Source of the DNA: Akkermansia muciniphila
Lineage (GTDB): Bacteria > Verrucomicrobiota > Verrucomicrobiia > Verrucomicrobiales > Akkermansiaceae
Assembly (NCBI GenBank): GCA_945860285.1
Contig: CAMAQB010000014.1
Location: 1 to 46,277, forward strand
Length of the DNA stretch: 46,277 nucleotides
Reading direction: 5' to 3'
Positions 7,845 through 16,335 of the stretch are shown one piece after another. Position 1 is the first letter of the stretch. Every line of letters starts with the position of its first letter. The notes under the pieces are model-generated. The model was not told the origin of the DNA. It saw only the letters and a program-made list of their open reading frames with translations, and searched no databases. Position numbers and translations under genes: made by a program.

Positions 7845-9905
7845 ATGAGCAGAAACCATGCTGGAGGAAAACGCTGGGCGATCATGCTTTTGATGCTGCT
7901 TTCGTCGGCACTGCGCGCGGCGGAAAAGTCGCCGAGCGAAATATGGGAGAAGGACATCGTTGCGTTTGAAAAGCAGGATCAGGCGAATCCGCCGCCGCAG
8001 GGTGCGGTGCTTTTCATCGGCGCTTCGACCATCCGAATGTGGAACACACTGCAACAGGATTTTCCCGGGCACAAAGTGATCAATCGCGGCTTCGGCGGAT
8101 CGCAGATTGCCGATTCGACCTACTACGCCGATCGCATCGTGATTCCCTACAAACCGGCGATGATCGTATTTCGCGCCGGGGGCAATGACCTCAACGCCGG
8201 CAAGTCTCCCGAGCAGGCGTTCGCGGACTTCAAGGCGTTTGTGGAAAAAGTGCGCGCCTCGCTGCCCGATGTGCGCATTGCCTACAATTCGATCGGTCCC
8301 AGCATCGCGCGCTGGGGGCAGTTCGAAAAAGAGAAGGCGCTCAACACCCTGATCAAGGACTACATGGCGCAGGGCAAGGCGATGGATTTCATCAATGAGG
8401 TCGATGCCTTCCTCGGACCGGATGGCAAACCTCGTCGCGAGTTGCTTGCCGATGACCTGCTCCACAGCAGCCCGGCGGGATACAAGGTGCGCGCGGATCT
8501 TGTCCGACCCTTTCTCGAGAACTTCAAAAAATCCACCGCGGCCCCGGCATCGACGACCGCGGTGAAACCGAATATCATTTTTTTCCTGCTCGATGACATG
8601 GGCTTCATGGACATCGGCGCGAACAATCCTAACACTTTTTACGAAACCCCGAACATCGACACGCTGGCCGCGAGAGGCATGCGTTTCACATCGGGATACG
8701 CCGCCTGTCCGGTTTGTTCGCCGACGCGGGCGAGCATCATGACCGGAAAATACCCGCCGCGAACCGGCATCACGGATTTCATTCCCGGCATGCGCAACGC
8801 CAGGCTGAAGTCGGCCCCGAACGCGCTGCAACTGCCCTTGCAGGAAGTCACCATCGCCGAAGCACTGCGCGATGCCGGATACAGCAATTTCATCGCCGGC
8901 AAATGGCACCTGGGCGACAATGCCTTTTCACCTTCCGCGCAGGGCTTCGATGCCAATCTGGTCCAGATTGCCGGTTGGTACTTTCCCCAGAGCTTTGCGC
9001 CGAAACCGAAAGTCGATCCGAAGTTCACCGATCGCATAGCCGATGACGCGGTGACTTTCATCCAGTCCCACAAGGACAAGCCGTTTTTCGCCTACATGCC
9101 GTTCAATGCCGTGCATGTCGCCATCGGTGCGCGTCCGGATCTGGTGGAAAAATACCAACGCAAGAAGGCCGGCGCACCGGCCGATGCCTGGGGTCAGGAG
9201 CGCGACAGCAAGGTGCGCCTGGTGCAGAACAATCCGGTCTATGCGGCGATGATCGAGCAGCTCGACACCGCCATCGGCCGGGTGATCGCCGCTGTGGAAA
9301 ACGCGGGCATCGCCGAGCGGACGATGGTGATTTTCATGTCCGACAACGGCGGGCTGGCCACCGCCGAGGGGCATCCAACCTCTAACCTGCCACTCCGCGC
9401 CGGCAAAGGCTGGCTCTATGAAGGCGGCGTCAAGGAACCGATGATCATCGTCGCACCCGGCGTGACGAAGCCCGGCACGGTGTGCGACACCCCGGTGATC
9501 AGCACGGATTTTTATCCCACCATTCTCGAACTCTGTGGACTGCCGTTGAATCCCAGCCAACATCAGGACGGCAAAAGCATGTTGCCCTTGTTGAAAGGCG
9601 GAGAATTCGATCGCGGGCCGCTGTTCTGGCACTACCCGCACTATGGCAATCAGGGCGGCGCGCCGAGCGGTGCGGTGCGCGCTGGCGAATGGAAACTGAT
9701 CGAGTGGTTCGAGGATGACAGCGTCGAGCTCTACAACATCGCCGCCGACCCCGGAGAAAAAAACAACCTCGCCGCGAAAGAACCAGCAAAGACCGCTGCA
9801 TTGCGCAACATGCTGCACGAATGGCGCCGTCGGGTTGGCGCGAAAATGCCGACGCCCAATCCTGATTTCAAAACCGATAAAAAACCGAACCCCGAGAACC
9901 CATGA
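7845..9905 (+). CDS. Secreted SGNH hydrolase-sulfatase fusion protein
   Basis: A 686-residue exported protein with two catalytic domains. A hydrophobic signal peptide (AIMLLMLLSSALRA) is followed by an SGNH/GDSL hydrolase domain at about residues 40-220, with block I FIGASTIRMW, the oxyanion GGND and the terminal DDLLH motif. A short linker leads to a type I sulfatase at about 240-680, with the metal site FLLDDMG, the formylglycine motif CSPTR (Cys at 291), GKWHLG and the late MSDNGG. It therefore probably removes an ester group (for example acetyl) and a sulfate from the same polysaccharide. The sulfatase needs a formylglycine-generating enzyme, which is not encoded in the window. Start 7845 is the first ATG; a GTG 21 bases upstream is possible. 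It overlaps the next sulfatase by four bases (ATGA), so the two are translationally coupled. Confidence 0.88.
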   Translation: MSRNHAGGKRWAIMLLMLLSSALRAAEKSPSEIWEKDIVAFEKQDQANPPPQGAVLFIGASTIRMWNTLQQDFPGHKVINRGFGGSQIADSTYYADRIVIPYKPAMIVFRAGGNDLNAGKSPEQAFADFKAFVEKVRASLPDVRIAYNSIGPSIARWGQFEKEKALNTLIKDYMAQGKAMDFINEVDAFLGPDGKPRRELLADDLLHSSPAGYKVRADLVRPFLENFKKSTAAPASTTAVKPNIIFFLLDDMGFMDIGANNPNTFYETPNIDTLAARGMRFTSGYAACPVCSPTRASIMTGKYPPRTGITDFIPGMRNARLKSAPNALQLPLQEVTIAEALRDAGYSNFIAGKWHLGDNAFSPSAQGFDANLVQIAGWYFPQSFAPKPKVDPKFTDRIADDAVTFIQSHKDKPFFAYMPFNAVHVAIGARPDLVEKYQRKKAGAPADAWGQERDSKVRLVQNNPVYAAMIEQLDTAIGRVIAAVENAGIAERTMVIFMSDNGGLATAEGHPTSNLPLRAGKGWLYEGGVKEPMIIVAPGVTKPGTVCDTPVISTDFYPTILELCGLPLNPSQHQDGKSMLPLLKGGEFDRGPLFWHYPHYGNQGGAPSGAVRAGEWKLIEWFEDDSVELYNIAADPGEKNNLAAKEPAKTAALRNMLHEWRRRVGAKMPTPNPDFKTDKKPNPENP

Positions 9906-11242
9906 TCCGCATTGTTGCCTTCCTGCTGTTGATTGCCGCTCCCTATTTGCGCGCGGCGGATGCTGCCAAACCCAATGTATTGTTCATCCTCACCGATGAC
10001 ATGGGCTGGGCTGACCCCGGATGTTTCGGCAACAAGGAATTGCCGACGCCGTCGTTGGATCGTCTGGCGCGGGAAGGCACCCGCTTCACCCGCTTTTATG
10101 TCGCCTCGCCGATCTGTTCGCCGTCGCGCACGGCCTACATGACCGGTCGATACCCGGCGCGTTGGCGCATCAACGACTACCTGCACGAACGCGCGGGCAA
10201 CAAGGACCACGAATGCGCCGACTGGCTTGATCCCAGGGCTTTCACTCTGGCGCGCACCTTGCACGACGCGGGGTATGCCACCGCACATTTCGGCAAATGG
10301 CACATGGGCGGCGGTCGCGATGTGCAGGATGCGCCGTGGCCGAAGGAATATGGATTCGATGAACATCATGTGAACATCGAAGGCTGTGGTCCGCGCATCG
10401 ACACCTTTGGTTCGAAAACGCCCGAACCGGTGGAGGACAAAATGTTGGCGCGTTATGAATTCACCGGATTCTGGGCGGACAAGGCGATGGATTTCATGTT
10501 GCGCCAAAAGGACAAACCGTTCTTCGTGCAGCTCTGGCCGCAGGATGTGCACACGCCGCACGATCCCGACCCGCAGGATCTTGCCCAAGTCGGCGACTCC
10601 CCGCCCGCTCATCACAAGTTCAACGGTGTGCTGCGCCGCTACGACCGCGAGATCGGACGCGTGCTGGATTTTCTCAAAACCGAAGGATTGGAAAAAAACA
10701 CCATCGTGGTGTTCGCCAGCGACAACGGGCCCGAGCCCTCGTTCCAACGCCAGCGCAGCGGCGGATTGCGCGGCATGAAATGGAGCCTCTACGAAGGAGG
10801 CATCCGTACGCCGTTTCTCGTCCGCTGGCCCGATCATGTTCCGGCGGGAAGAACCGACGACACCACATTGCTGAGTTCGCTCGATTTGTTTCCGACGATC
10901 TGTGCGCTCACCGGCATCGCGCCGCCCGCTCAGGCCGACTTTGATGGTCTCGATGCCTCCGCCGCCTGGTTGGGAAAACCGATCCAGCGTGTCAAACCGC
11001 TGTTGTGGGAATACGGCCGCAAGGCGGATTACCGCTACCCGAGGGAGCCCGAAGCGCGCAGTCCGAACCTTGCCATCAGTGACAGCAACTGGAAACTGCT
11101 TGTCAATGCCGACGGCGGCGCCACCGAACTGTACGATCTCTCCGCCGATCCCCTCGAGGCCAACAACCTCGCTGCCGGCAATCCCGAACAAGTCGCCAGG
11201 CTGCGCAAAATCCTGCTCGATTGGAGAAAATCGCTGCCGTGA
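9902..11242 (+). CDS. Secreted arylsulfatase-type sulfatase
   Basis: A 446-residue type I sulfatase. It has a cleavable signal peptide (IVAFLLLIAAPYLRA), then the metal-binding FILTDDMGW, the formylglycine motif CSPSR with Cys at 72, the substrate-site FGKWHMGG and the C-terminal ASDNGPEP followed by GLRGMKWSLYEGG. The motif Cys is present, so it should be matured by a formylglycine-generating enzyme acting in trans. The ATGA overlap with the preceding fusion gene shows an operon of two sulfatases, probably acting on successive sulfates of one glycan. The substrate cannot be read from the sequence. Confidence 0.92.
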   Translation: MIRIVAFLLLIAAPYLRAADAAKPNVLFILTDDMGWADPGCFGNKELPTPSLDRLAREGTRFTRFYVASPICSPSRTAYMTGRYPARWRINDYLHERAGNKDHECADWLDPRAFTLARTLHDAGYATAHFGKWHMGGGRDVQDAPWPKEYGFDEHHVNIEGCGPRIDTFGSKTPEPVEDKMLARYEFTGFWADKAMDFMLRQKDKPFFVQLWPQDVHTPHDPDPQDLAQVGDSPPAHHKFNGVLRRYDREIGRVLDFLKTEGLEKNTIVVFASDNGPEPSFQRQRSGGLRGMKWSLYEGGIRTPFLVRWPDHVPAGRTDDTTLLSSLDLFPTICALTGIAPPAQADFDGLDASAAWLGKPIQRVKPLLWEYGRKADYRYPREPEARSPNLAISDSNWKLLVNADGGATELYDLSADPLEANNLAAGNPEQVARLRKILLDWRKSLP

Positions 11243-11600
11243 AAAATGACGTTAGCACAGATCGCTTGGGCAGCGCGTTCCAAAAGATAAAGTGAGAGCC
11301 GGGCAATTCAACGCCCCGTTTCTACCTCTATCCCTGAAAGGCAGTCAAAGACGGCGAACGCTCTCCGAGCCTTCGCTGCCGATCGTTTGCCGATCCATCG
11401 TGCAAACCCGCTCCCGTCAGGATGCCGGACGCATGCGCCTCCCTTGATCTAACAATTTTTTCTCCGCGGGAATCTTCGGAGGAAATCCCCGCCCTTGAGG
11501 ATACCCTCGCAGGGAGGTTCTGCTTTGTGTTGCAGTTGTATTTCCTTGCAATCCGGCAATCAGCAGTATTGTATCGATGGGCAACGCCGACTTCACATCC
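11243..11600. other. Intergenic region between sulfatase and DegP genes
   Basis: About 360 bases with no convincing gene. It should carry the sulfatase operon terminator and the protease promoter, but I see neither a strong hairpin with a T-run nor a good sigma-70 promoter. A weak TTGCAA and TTGTAT pair 17 bases apart lies about 30 bases before the protease start. Confidence 0.5.
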
Positions 11601-13100
11601 ATGGAATCGTCATTTCGTAGATTTTCCAGCCTGCTGTTGATTGCCGTCATCGCCTTCGTCGGGATTTCGGCCTTGCGCATGTGGCGGCATGGCCGCTGGC
11701 CGTGGGAGGTTTTTTTTCCGAATTCCTCCCACCGGCCCGAAACGTTCACGCTGCCGGAAAAAGCGCCGCTCGATCTCGGCGACGTGGAACTCCTTTCGCG
11801 GCTCAACAATGAATACGCCCGCTTGACCCAAGCGGTGGTGCCGTCGGTGGTGAGCATCGACATCGCGGGCGTACGCGAGGAAACACTGCGCGATGTCTGG
11901 GGTCGATCGCAGATTCGCCGGCAAATGACCCAGGGCCAGGGGTCGGGCGTGATCGTCACTGTGGAAGGCCATGTCGTTACCAACCAGCATGTCATTTCCG
12001 GGCAGCAACAGATTCAAGTGACCCTTCACGACGGCAAATCCTATTCGGCAACCTTGATCGGCGAGGACCCGCTGCTCGATGTTGCGGTGCTCAAAATCAA
12101 CGCGCCGGGTCCTTTCACGCCGCTCAAGCTCGGAGATTCCTCCGCTGTTAAAGTCGGCCAAATTGTTTTCGCGGTTGGCAATCCCTTCGGTTTGAGCGAA
12201 ACCGTGACCCAGGGAATCATCTCGGCGAAGGAGCGTTCGATCTCCGACCAGCAGCGCGATCTCTTTCAAACGGATGCCGCCATCAATCCCGGCAATTCCG
12301 GCGGACCGCTGGTCAACTTGCAGGGGGAAATCGTCGGCATCAATGTGGCTATTTTTTCTCCCGACAAGGAAAATCCCGGCTTTCAGGGTGTGGGATTCAG
12401 CATTCCCTCGAACGATGTCCGCGAGTCGCTGACCCAGATTTTGCAAAAAGGCCGGCCGGTGCACGGCTACCTCGGGGTGGAAATGCGGCCGCTGGATTCG
12501 CGCGTCCGCCAGGTACTCGGCTACAACCTGGCTAATGGCAGCGTGGTGGTCAATGTGGTGAAAAACTCCCCTGCCGACAAAGCAGGCCTAAAGCCGCGCG
12601 ACGTGATCGTGGAATACAACAGCAAGGAAATCCAGTCGCCCAATCATTTGTTCGCAATGGTGCAGCGCTCGGGCATCGGCGATGAAGTTCCCATCAAGGT
12701 CTGGCGGGGCGGGGAAATCCTCAGCCTCAAGGCGACCATCTCTGAAAACCTGCCCAGTGCTCCGCAGACATCGACCGCCGAAGCCACCCAGGCCCGCGAT
12801 CCGGAGGAGATCATCGCGAAATACGGCATCCTGGTTCGTTCGTTTTCCACACTGGAAAGCTCGCGCGGTCTCACTGGCGTCCTAGTCACCGCCGTCGATC
12901 CGCTGGGTTTGGGCTCTTCGACGATCCGCATGAATGACGTAATCGTCGCGGTGAACCAGAATGCGGTGGTCAACGCCCAGGACTTTTACCGGCAGTTTGT
13001 CACCTCCATTGGCGTGCAGGCCACGCAGATCACCCTGATTCGCGAAAACAAGGTGATGACCTTAGTGCTGCAAAGCCTGCCGAGAAAACCATCGAAGTAG
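11601..13100 (+). CDS. DegP/HtrA-family periplasmic serine protease
   Basis: A 499-residue HtrA-type protease of envelope quality control. It starts with a basic stretch and one hydrophobic anchor or signal (SLLLIAVIAFVGISAL). The trypsin-like domain shows the full triad: His in VTNQHVIS, Asp in DPLLDVAVLK and Ser in NPGNSGGPL. Two PDZ domains follow, PDZ1 beginning at HGYLGVEM and PDZ2 around RGLTGVLVTAVDP. The second PDZ is shorter and less canonical. The start at 11601 (MESSFRRF) is preferred to the upstream ATG at 11577 because it places the basic residues right before the hydrophobic segment. The gene ends about 60 bases before the left end of the ISL3 relic. DegP, DegQ and DegS cannot be told apart here, so no symbol is given. 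Confidence 0.92.
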   Translation: MESSFRRFSSLLLIAVIAFVGISALRMWRHGRWPWEVFFPNSSHRPETFTLPEKAPLDLGDVELLSRLNNEYARLTQAVVPSVVSIDIAGVREETLRDVWGRSQIRRQMTQGQGSGVIVTVEGHVVTNQHVISGQQQIQVTLHDGKSYSATLIGEDPLLDVAVLKINAPGPFTPLKLGDSSAVKVGQIVFAVGNPFGLSETVTQGIISAKERSISDQQRDLFQTDAAINPGNSGGPLVNLQGEIVGINVAIFSPDKENPGFQGVGFSIPSNDVRESLTQILQKGRPVHGYLGVEMRPLDSRVRQVLGYNLANGSVVVNVVKNSPADKAGLKPRDVIVEYNSKEIQSPNHLFAMVQRSGIGDEVPIKVWRGGEILSLKATISENLPSAPQTSTAEATQARDPEEIIAKYGILVRSFSTLESSRGLTGVLVTAVDPLGLGSSTIRMNDVIVAVNQNAVVNAQDFYRQFVTSIGVQATQITLIRENKVMTLVLQSLPRKPSK

Positions 13101-13159
13101 GCTCGTGGGGTCGTGCGGAAGGTGTTGAGCCAATGAAAATTCAAGAGCTTGATATTTTT

Positions 13160-13617
13160 GCCTCTTCCGCAAAATCTGTGGGTAAAAAGCACCATTGTGG
13201 GAAAATAAACATTTGTGATGACGAGCGTATTTGGTAAGTCAAGTGGTCAAAAAAAACAACCATCACACTAGTCACAGTTAAAAACCTACTCCGTAAATTG
13301 TGCCCGATCAAAGGCTTTCTTTTTCGCACCGTCGAAATGACTGAGAGCCCCAAGAAGCTCATCAAAGTCACCATCGAGCCACGCAAAAACAACCGTGCCA
13401 AATGCTCTTGCTGCGGCAAATCCGGTACCACCTACGACACCTCCCCCTCAGTTCGCTCCTTCGACTACATTCCCCTCTGGAGTTCAATTTGAAAGTAGGC
13501 AACGCGATGAGAAGAGCCTTTGGATATAGGAACTTCGGGCATTCAAGCATTGCCCTTTCCCATCAACCGGGCGACCTCCCCGAGCCACAAGCCACCCACA
13601 GATTCTGCGGATGAGCC
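13160..13617 (+). mobile_element. Complete miniature (internally deleted) ISL3-family element, 458 bp
   Basis: The ends 13160-13183 and 13594-13617 are inverted repeats that match at 21 of 24 positions. Between them a 64-residue frame (13298-13492) holds an ISL3 zinc-finger motif (CSCCGKSG with the following TYDTSPSVRSFDYIPLW). It is followed in another frame by a piece resembling the ISL3 C-terminus (MRRAFGYRNF). The DDE catalytic domain is gone. The flanking 8-mers (atattttt and ttttttct) are both T-rich but not identical, so no clean target duplication is visible. The truncated copy at 1-223 shares the same internal junction, which suggests the shortened form itself moved, using a transposase from elsewhere. 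Confidence 0.78.
13298..13492 (+). pseudogene. ISL3-family transposase N-terminal fragment
   Basis: The 64-residue fragment contains the zinc-binding start of an ISL3 transposase: RKNNRAKCSCCGKSG with a Cys-x2-Cys pair, then RSFDYIPLW, as seen at the beginning of this family. Intact ISL3 transposases are around 400-440 residues, so most of the protein is missing. A C-terminal scrap continues after a frame change at about 13485-13614. It cannot be catalytically active. Confidence 0.7.
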
Positions 13618-13804
13618 TTTTTTCTTATTGGTATTGTTATTCTACTTTTCTGTTCTGGGATAATTTACTTGCCTAATAAGCGAAAAGCGTGAAAAAAATT
13701 GAGTTTGTTCCTGCATCTTGCAGTTATAATTTCTGTTAGATTTTATCCAGCTTAAGCGTCCAGAATTTGTCCATCGGCAAAAATTTCCCAATCAAAAACA
13801 CGCA
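13618..13804. other. AT-rich intergenic stretch after the ISL3 relic
   Basis: About 190 bases, clearly richer in A and T than the surroundings, with no gene. It lies downstream of the small minus-strand gene at 13805-14059. AT-rich DNA of this type is a common insertion target, which would fit the adjacent element. Confidence 0.4.
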
Positions 13805-14059
13805 TCAAATGTCGATTGTCGGCCCAGAGCCCGCGTGATTCCCGCCTGCGGGCTGGGCGCGTCCGCCGGGGTTTGCCGGTTTTTTCCGCATGAAGGGAAT
13901 GAAGCGGGTGAAGTCAATGCCGAGATAGGCCATCGATTTGGTAAAGATCGCCAGCAACAGCGCTTCGTCGAGGAAGGGCAGCGGATCGGGGATGAAAATG
14001 TCAGCACACAGCGAAATGCCGCTGGCTATGGCGATCATCAGCACCAGGAATTTTTTCAT
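13805..14059 (-). CDS. Small exported or membrane protein, unknown (84 aa)
   Basis: The product begins with a signal-like segment (MKKFLVLMIAIASGISLC, a possible lipoprotein or Sec signal) followed by DIFIPDPLPFLDEALLLAIF, which resembles the PDP-x-P-F-x-DE motif found in small DUF1232/YkvA-like membrane proteins. The last 25 residues are Gly/Pro-rich. Codon use and the clean signal support a real gene. Its function is unknown. It is divergent from the tRNA-Arg gene. Confidence 0.65.
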   Translation of the reverse strand: MKKFLVLMIAIASGISLCADIFIPDPLPFLDEALLLAIFTKSMAYLGIDFTRFIPFMRKKPANPGGRAQPAGGNHAGSGPTIDI

Positions 14060-14123
14060 GTCCAGAGCATATCGTTGATTTTTCGGGCTGCAAATGGAAA
14101 TTTGTCCCGGTCAAAACCGATGC

Positions 14124-14153
14124 TTGCCAGATGCCGGCAAAGTGCGCTAGAGT
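14124..14153 (+). promoter_or_regulatory. Probable sigma-70 promoter of tRNA-Arg
   Basis: A -35 box TTGCCA and a -10 box TAGAGT are separated by 18 bases and end 29 bases before the mature tRNA, which is suitable spacing for a tRNA promoter. Confidence 0.4.
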
Positions 14154-14182
14154 GTCCGCCCGCGCCGCAACAATTGATGAAT

Positions 14183-14254
14183 GGGCCCGTAGTCCAATGG
14201 ATAGGACGATGGTCTCCGAAGCCGTAGGTACAGGTTCGATTCCTGTCGGGCCCA
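14183..14254 (+). tRNA. tRNA-Arg (anticodon CCG)
   Basis: A full 72-base cloverleaf can be drawn: a 7-bp acceptor stem GGGCCCG/CGGGCCC, a D-stem GTCC/GGAC, a 5-bp anticodon stem with a loop CTCCGAA giving anticodon CCG at positions 34-36, and a 5-bp T-stem ACAGG/CCTGT with loop TTCGATT. The discriminator base is A. CCA is not encoded and must be added. It decodes CGG. It sits 30 bases upstream of the glutamate dehydrogenase start. Confidence 0.96.
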
Positions 14255-14284
14255 CTTCTTCACAACCCCGCGCGGCTCCCTGTG

Positions 14285-15547
14285 ATGCAGAAAGAACTGC
14301 TGGCGAATCCGGTTTTTGCGATGGCCTCGACCCAGTTCGACGAGGTGGCCGGGTTTCTCGCGCTTCCCGACGACCTGCGCGAGCGCTGCAAATGGCCGAA
14401 GCGCCTGATCAGTGTGGCGGTGCCGGTGAAGCTGGACAGCGGTGAAACCAGGGTCTTTTACGGACATCGCGTGCAGCATCATCTCACCCGCGGCCCCTGC
14501 AAGGGCGGCCTGCGCTACCATCCCGCCGTCGATCTCGGCGAGGTCGCCGCGCTGGCGATGTGGATGAACTGGAAATGCGCGCTGATGGACCTGCCCTACG
14601 GCGGCGGCAAGGGCGGAATCGCCTGCAATCCCGGCGCGATGAGTCCGGGGGAACTCGAACGCCTGACCCGGCGCTTCACCATGGAAATCCTGCCGTTCAT
14701 CGGCCCGGAAGTCGATGTCATGGCCCCGGACATGGGCACCAACGAGCAAACGATGGCGTGGATCACTGATACGTATTCGGTCCACCACGGGCACCTGGTG
14801 CCTTCGATCGTCACCGGCAAGCCGCTGACCATGCAGGGCTCGGCCGGTCGCACCCAGGCCACCGGCCATGGCGTGGCGTTTCTCGCCAGCAATGCCCTGC
14901 ACCGGATCAATGGCAGCCTTTCAAATACTACGGCCATAGTACAAGGATTCGGCAATGTCGGCTCCCATGCCGCCGCCACTCTCTCGACCTACGGGGTGAG
15001 GATTGTCGGTCTGTCCGATGCCTCCGGAGGACTGTGGAATGCGGGCGGCATCGACATCGCGGCCCTGCGCGCCCATGTGGCCGAGCACAAAACGATCGGC
15101 GGTTTTCCCGGTGCCGATGCCATCGATGGCGAGGAACTGCTGTGCATGCCCTGTGACATTCTCGTGCCGGCGGCGCTCGACCGCGTGATCACGATCGACA
15201 ATGCAGCGAAGTTGCGTTGTCGGATCCTCGCCGAGGGCGCGAACGGTCCGACCACCCCCGAGGCCGACCGGATTTTGCGCGAGCGCGGCGACATTTTTGT
15301 CATCCCCGACATCCTCTGCAATGCCGGGGGAGTGACGGTTTCCTACTTCGAATGGGTGCAGAATTTCCAACGCTTCCAGTGGAACGAGCGCGAAGTCATC
15401 ACCCGCTTGGAAACGATGCTCCAGCGCGCGTCGGAAAAAGTGACATCGTTCGCCGAGCGCCACGGCATCGGCCAGCGCATGGCGGCCCAGGCCATCGCCA
15501 TCAAGACGGTCGCGGATGCCAAAGCACAGCGCGGTTTGTTTCCCTAG
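14285..15547 (+). CDS. Glu/Leu/Phe/Val dehydrogenase, probably glutamate dehydrogenase
   Basis: The 420-residue enzyme interconverts an amino acid (most likely glutamate) with its 2-oxo acid and ammonia. Catalytic-site motifs are present: GPCKGGLRYHP with the substrate-binding Lys near 80, the family signature LPYGGGKGGI with the catalytic Lys near 105, and MAPDMGTNEQTM. The nucleotide-binding domain begins with AIVQGFGNVGSHAA. LCNAGGVTVSYFEWVQN at the C-terminal side is typical of hexameric GDH of about 420 residues. A GTG codon directly before the ATG could also serve. Cofactor choice (NAD or NADP) cannot be decided safely. The CHAD gene begins 14 bases after its stop. Confidence 0.92.
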   Translation: MQKELLANPVFAMASTQFDEVAGFLALPDDLRERCKWPKRLISVAVPVKLDSGETRVFYGHRVQHHLTRGPCKGGLRYHPAVDLGEVAALAMWMNWKCALMDLPYGGGKGGIACNPGAMSPGELERLTRRFTMEILPFIGPEVDVMAPDMGTNEQTMAWITDTYSVHHGHLVPSIVTGKPLTMQGSAGRTQATGHGVAFLASNALHRINGSLSNTTAIVQGFGNVGSHAAATLSTYGVRIVGLSDASGGLWNAGGIDIAALRAHVAEHKTIGGFPGADAIDGEELLCMPCDILVPAALDRVITIDNAAKLRCRILAEGANGPTTPEADRILRERGDIFVIPDILCNAGGVTVSYFEWVQNFQRFQWNEREVITRLETMLQRASEKVTSFAERHGIGQRMAAQAIAIKTVADAKAQRGLFP

Positions 15548-15561
15548 AACGCAGCATCGAC

Positions 15562-16335
15562 ATGATCGGGATCGAAAAATATGCCGGGGAACTGGAGCGC
15601 GATTTCGGAAAAAATCTGAAACGCAGTGTCAAGCGCGCCGACGAAGAGGATCTGCATCAACTGCGGGTGACGATCAAAAAAATCCGCGCCCTGCTGCAGT
15701 TGCTTTCCTACTGTCACGGGCAAACGAAGGATGTCGGCAAAAAGTTGGAAAACTTGTTCAAGCGCGCGGGCAGAATCCGCGACCTGCAATTGCTGGTCCA
15801 CCGTTTGAGAAAACAATTCAAGTCGGGTGACAAGGACGGTCGCGAATTGCTGGACCGCCTGCAACAGCGGCTCGACCGGCGCATCGAACGGTTCCAGCAC
15901 CGCTACCGGCATCGGGAAAAGGAAACGCTCGCGAAAACACTGCTGACGATGGAACGGATGATCCGGGCCGAGCGCGTCGCCACGACGGCGGACTATTTCC
16001 GGACGATGAAGGAAAAAATCACCGCCACGCTGCGCGAGCCCGTGCTCGATGAAAAACAGCTGCACCATCTGCGGGCCGACATCAAGTCATTGCACTACAA
16101 CCACAGGCTGGCGCCCAGGGTCGGGGCGACCCGGCTGATCGATGACAAGCAATTGATCAAATGGGAAAAACTCCTCGGCGAGTGGCACGACGCGGTGGGC
16201 ATCGCCCGAAAAATGGCAAAGCTGCAAACAACCGCCACCCCGGAGCTGCGGCAGCGCCTGCGGGACATCGAAAAAACCCACAGCGATCTCGCCGGGGTCT
16301 TGCTGCAGCAATTCTGGAAACGGAAAATTCCCTAG
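15562..16335 (+). CDS. CHAD-domain protein
   Basis: The 257-residue product consists essentially of one CHAD domain, an all-helical fold with conserved His and basic residues. Repeats of the HxLRV-type motif are visible: LHQLRVTIKKIRALLQL near residue 30 and LHHLRADIKSLHYNHRL near 175, with many Lys/Arg in between. CHAD proteins are known to bind polyphosphate. The start at 15562 (MIGIEKYAGELERDF) is chosen because the upstream extension to 15217 is antisense-like and overlaps the dehydrogenase. The gene ends exactly where the Na/Pi cotransporter begins, a coupling that fits a phosphate/polyphosphate role. Confidence 0.87.
   Translation: MIGIEKYAGELERDFGKNLKRSVKRADEEDLHQLRVTIKKIRALLQLLSYCHGQTKDVGKKLENLFKRAGRIRDLQLLVHRLRKQFKSGDKDGRELLDRLQQRLDRRIERFQHRYRHREKETLAKTLLTMERMIRAERVATTADYFRTMKEKITATLREPVLDEKQLHHLRADIKSLHYNHRLAPRVGATRLIDDKQLIKWEKLLGEWHDAVGIARKMAKLQTTATPELRQRLRDIEKTHSDLAGVLLQQFWKRKIP

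Noticed and set aside
7416-8909. 497-residue minus-strand frame across the unknown gene and sulfatase
   Set aside because: Antisense shadow of two real genes; no motifs.
9731-11191. 486-residue minus-strand frame in the sulfatase
   Set aside because: Antisense shadow; the plus-strand formylglycine motif is decisive.
13152-13625. 8-bp target-site duplication of the ISL3 relic
   Set aside because: The flanking octamers atattttt and ttttttct differ; only general T-richness is shared.
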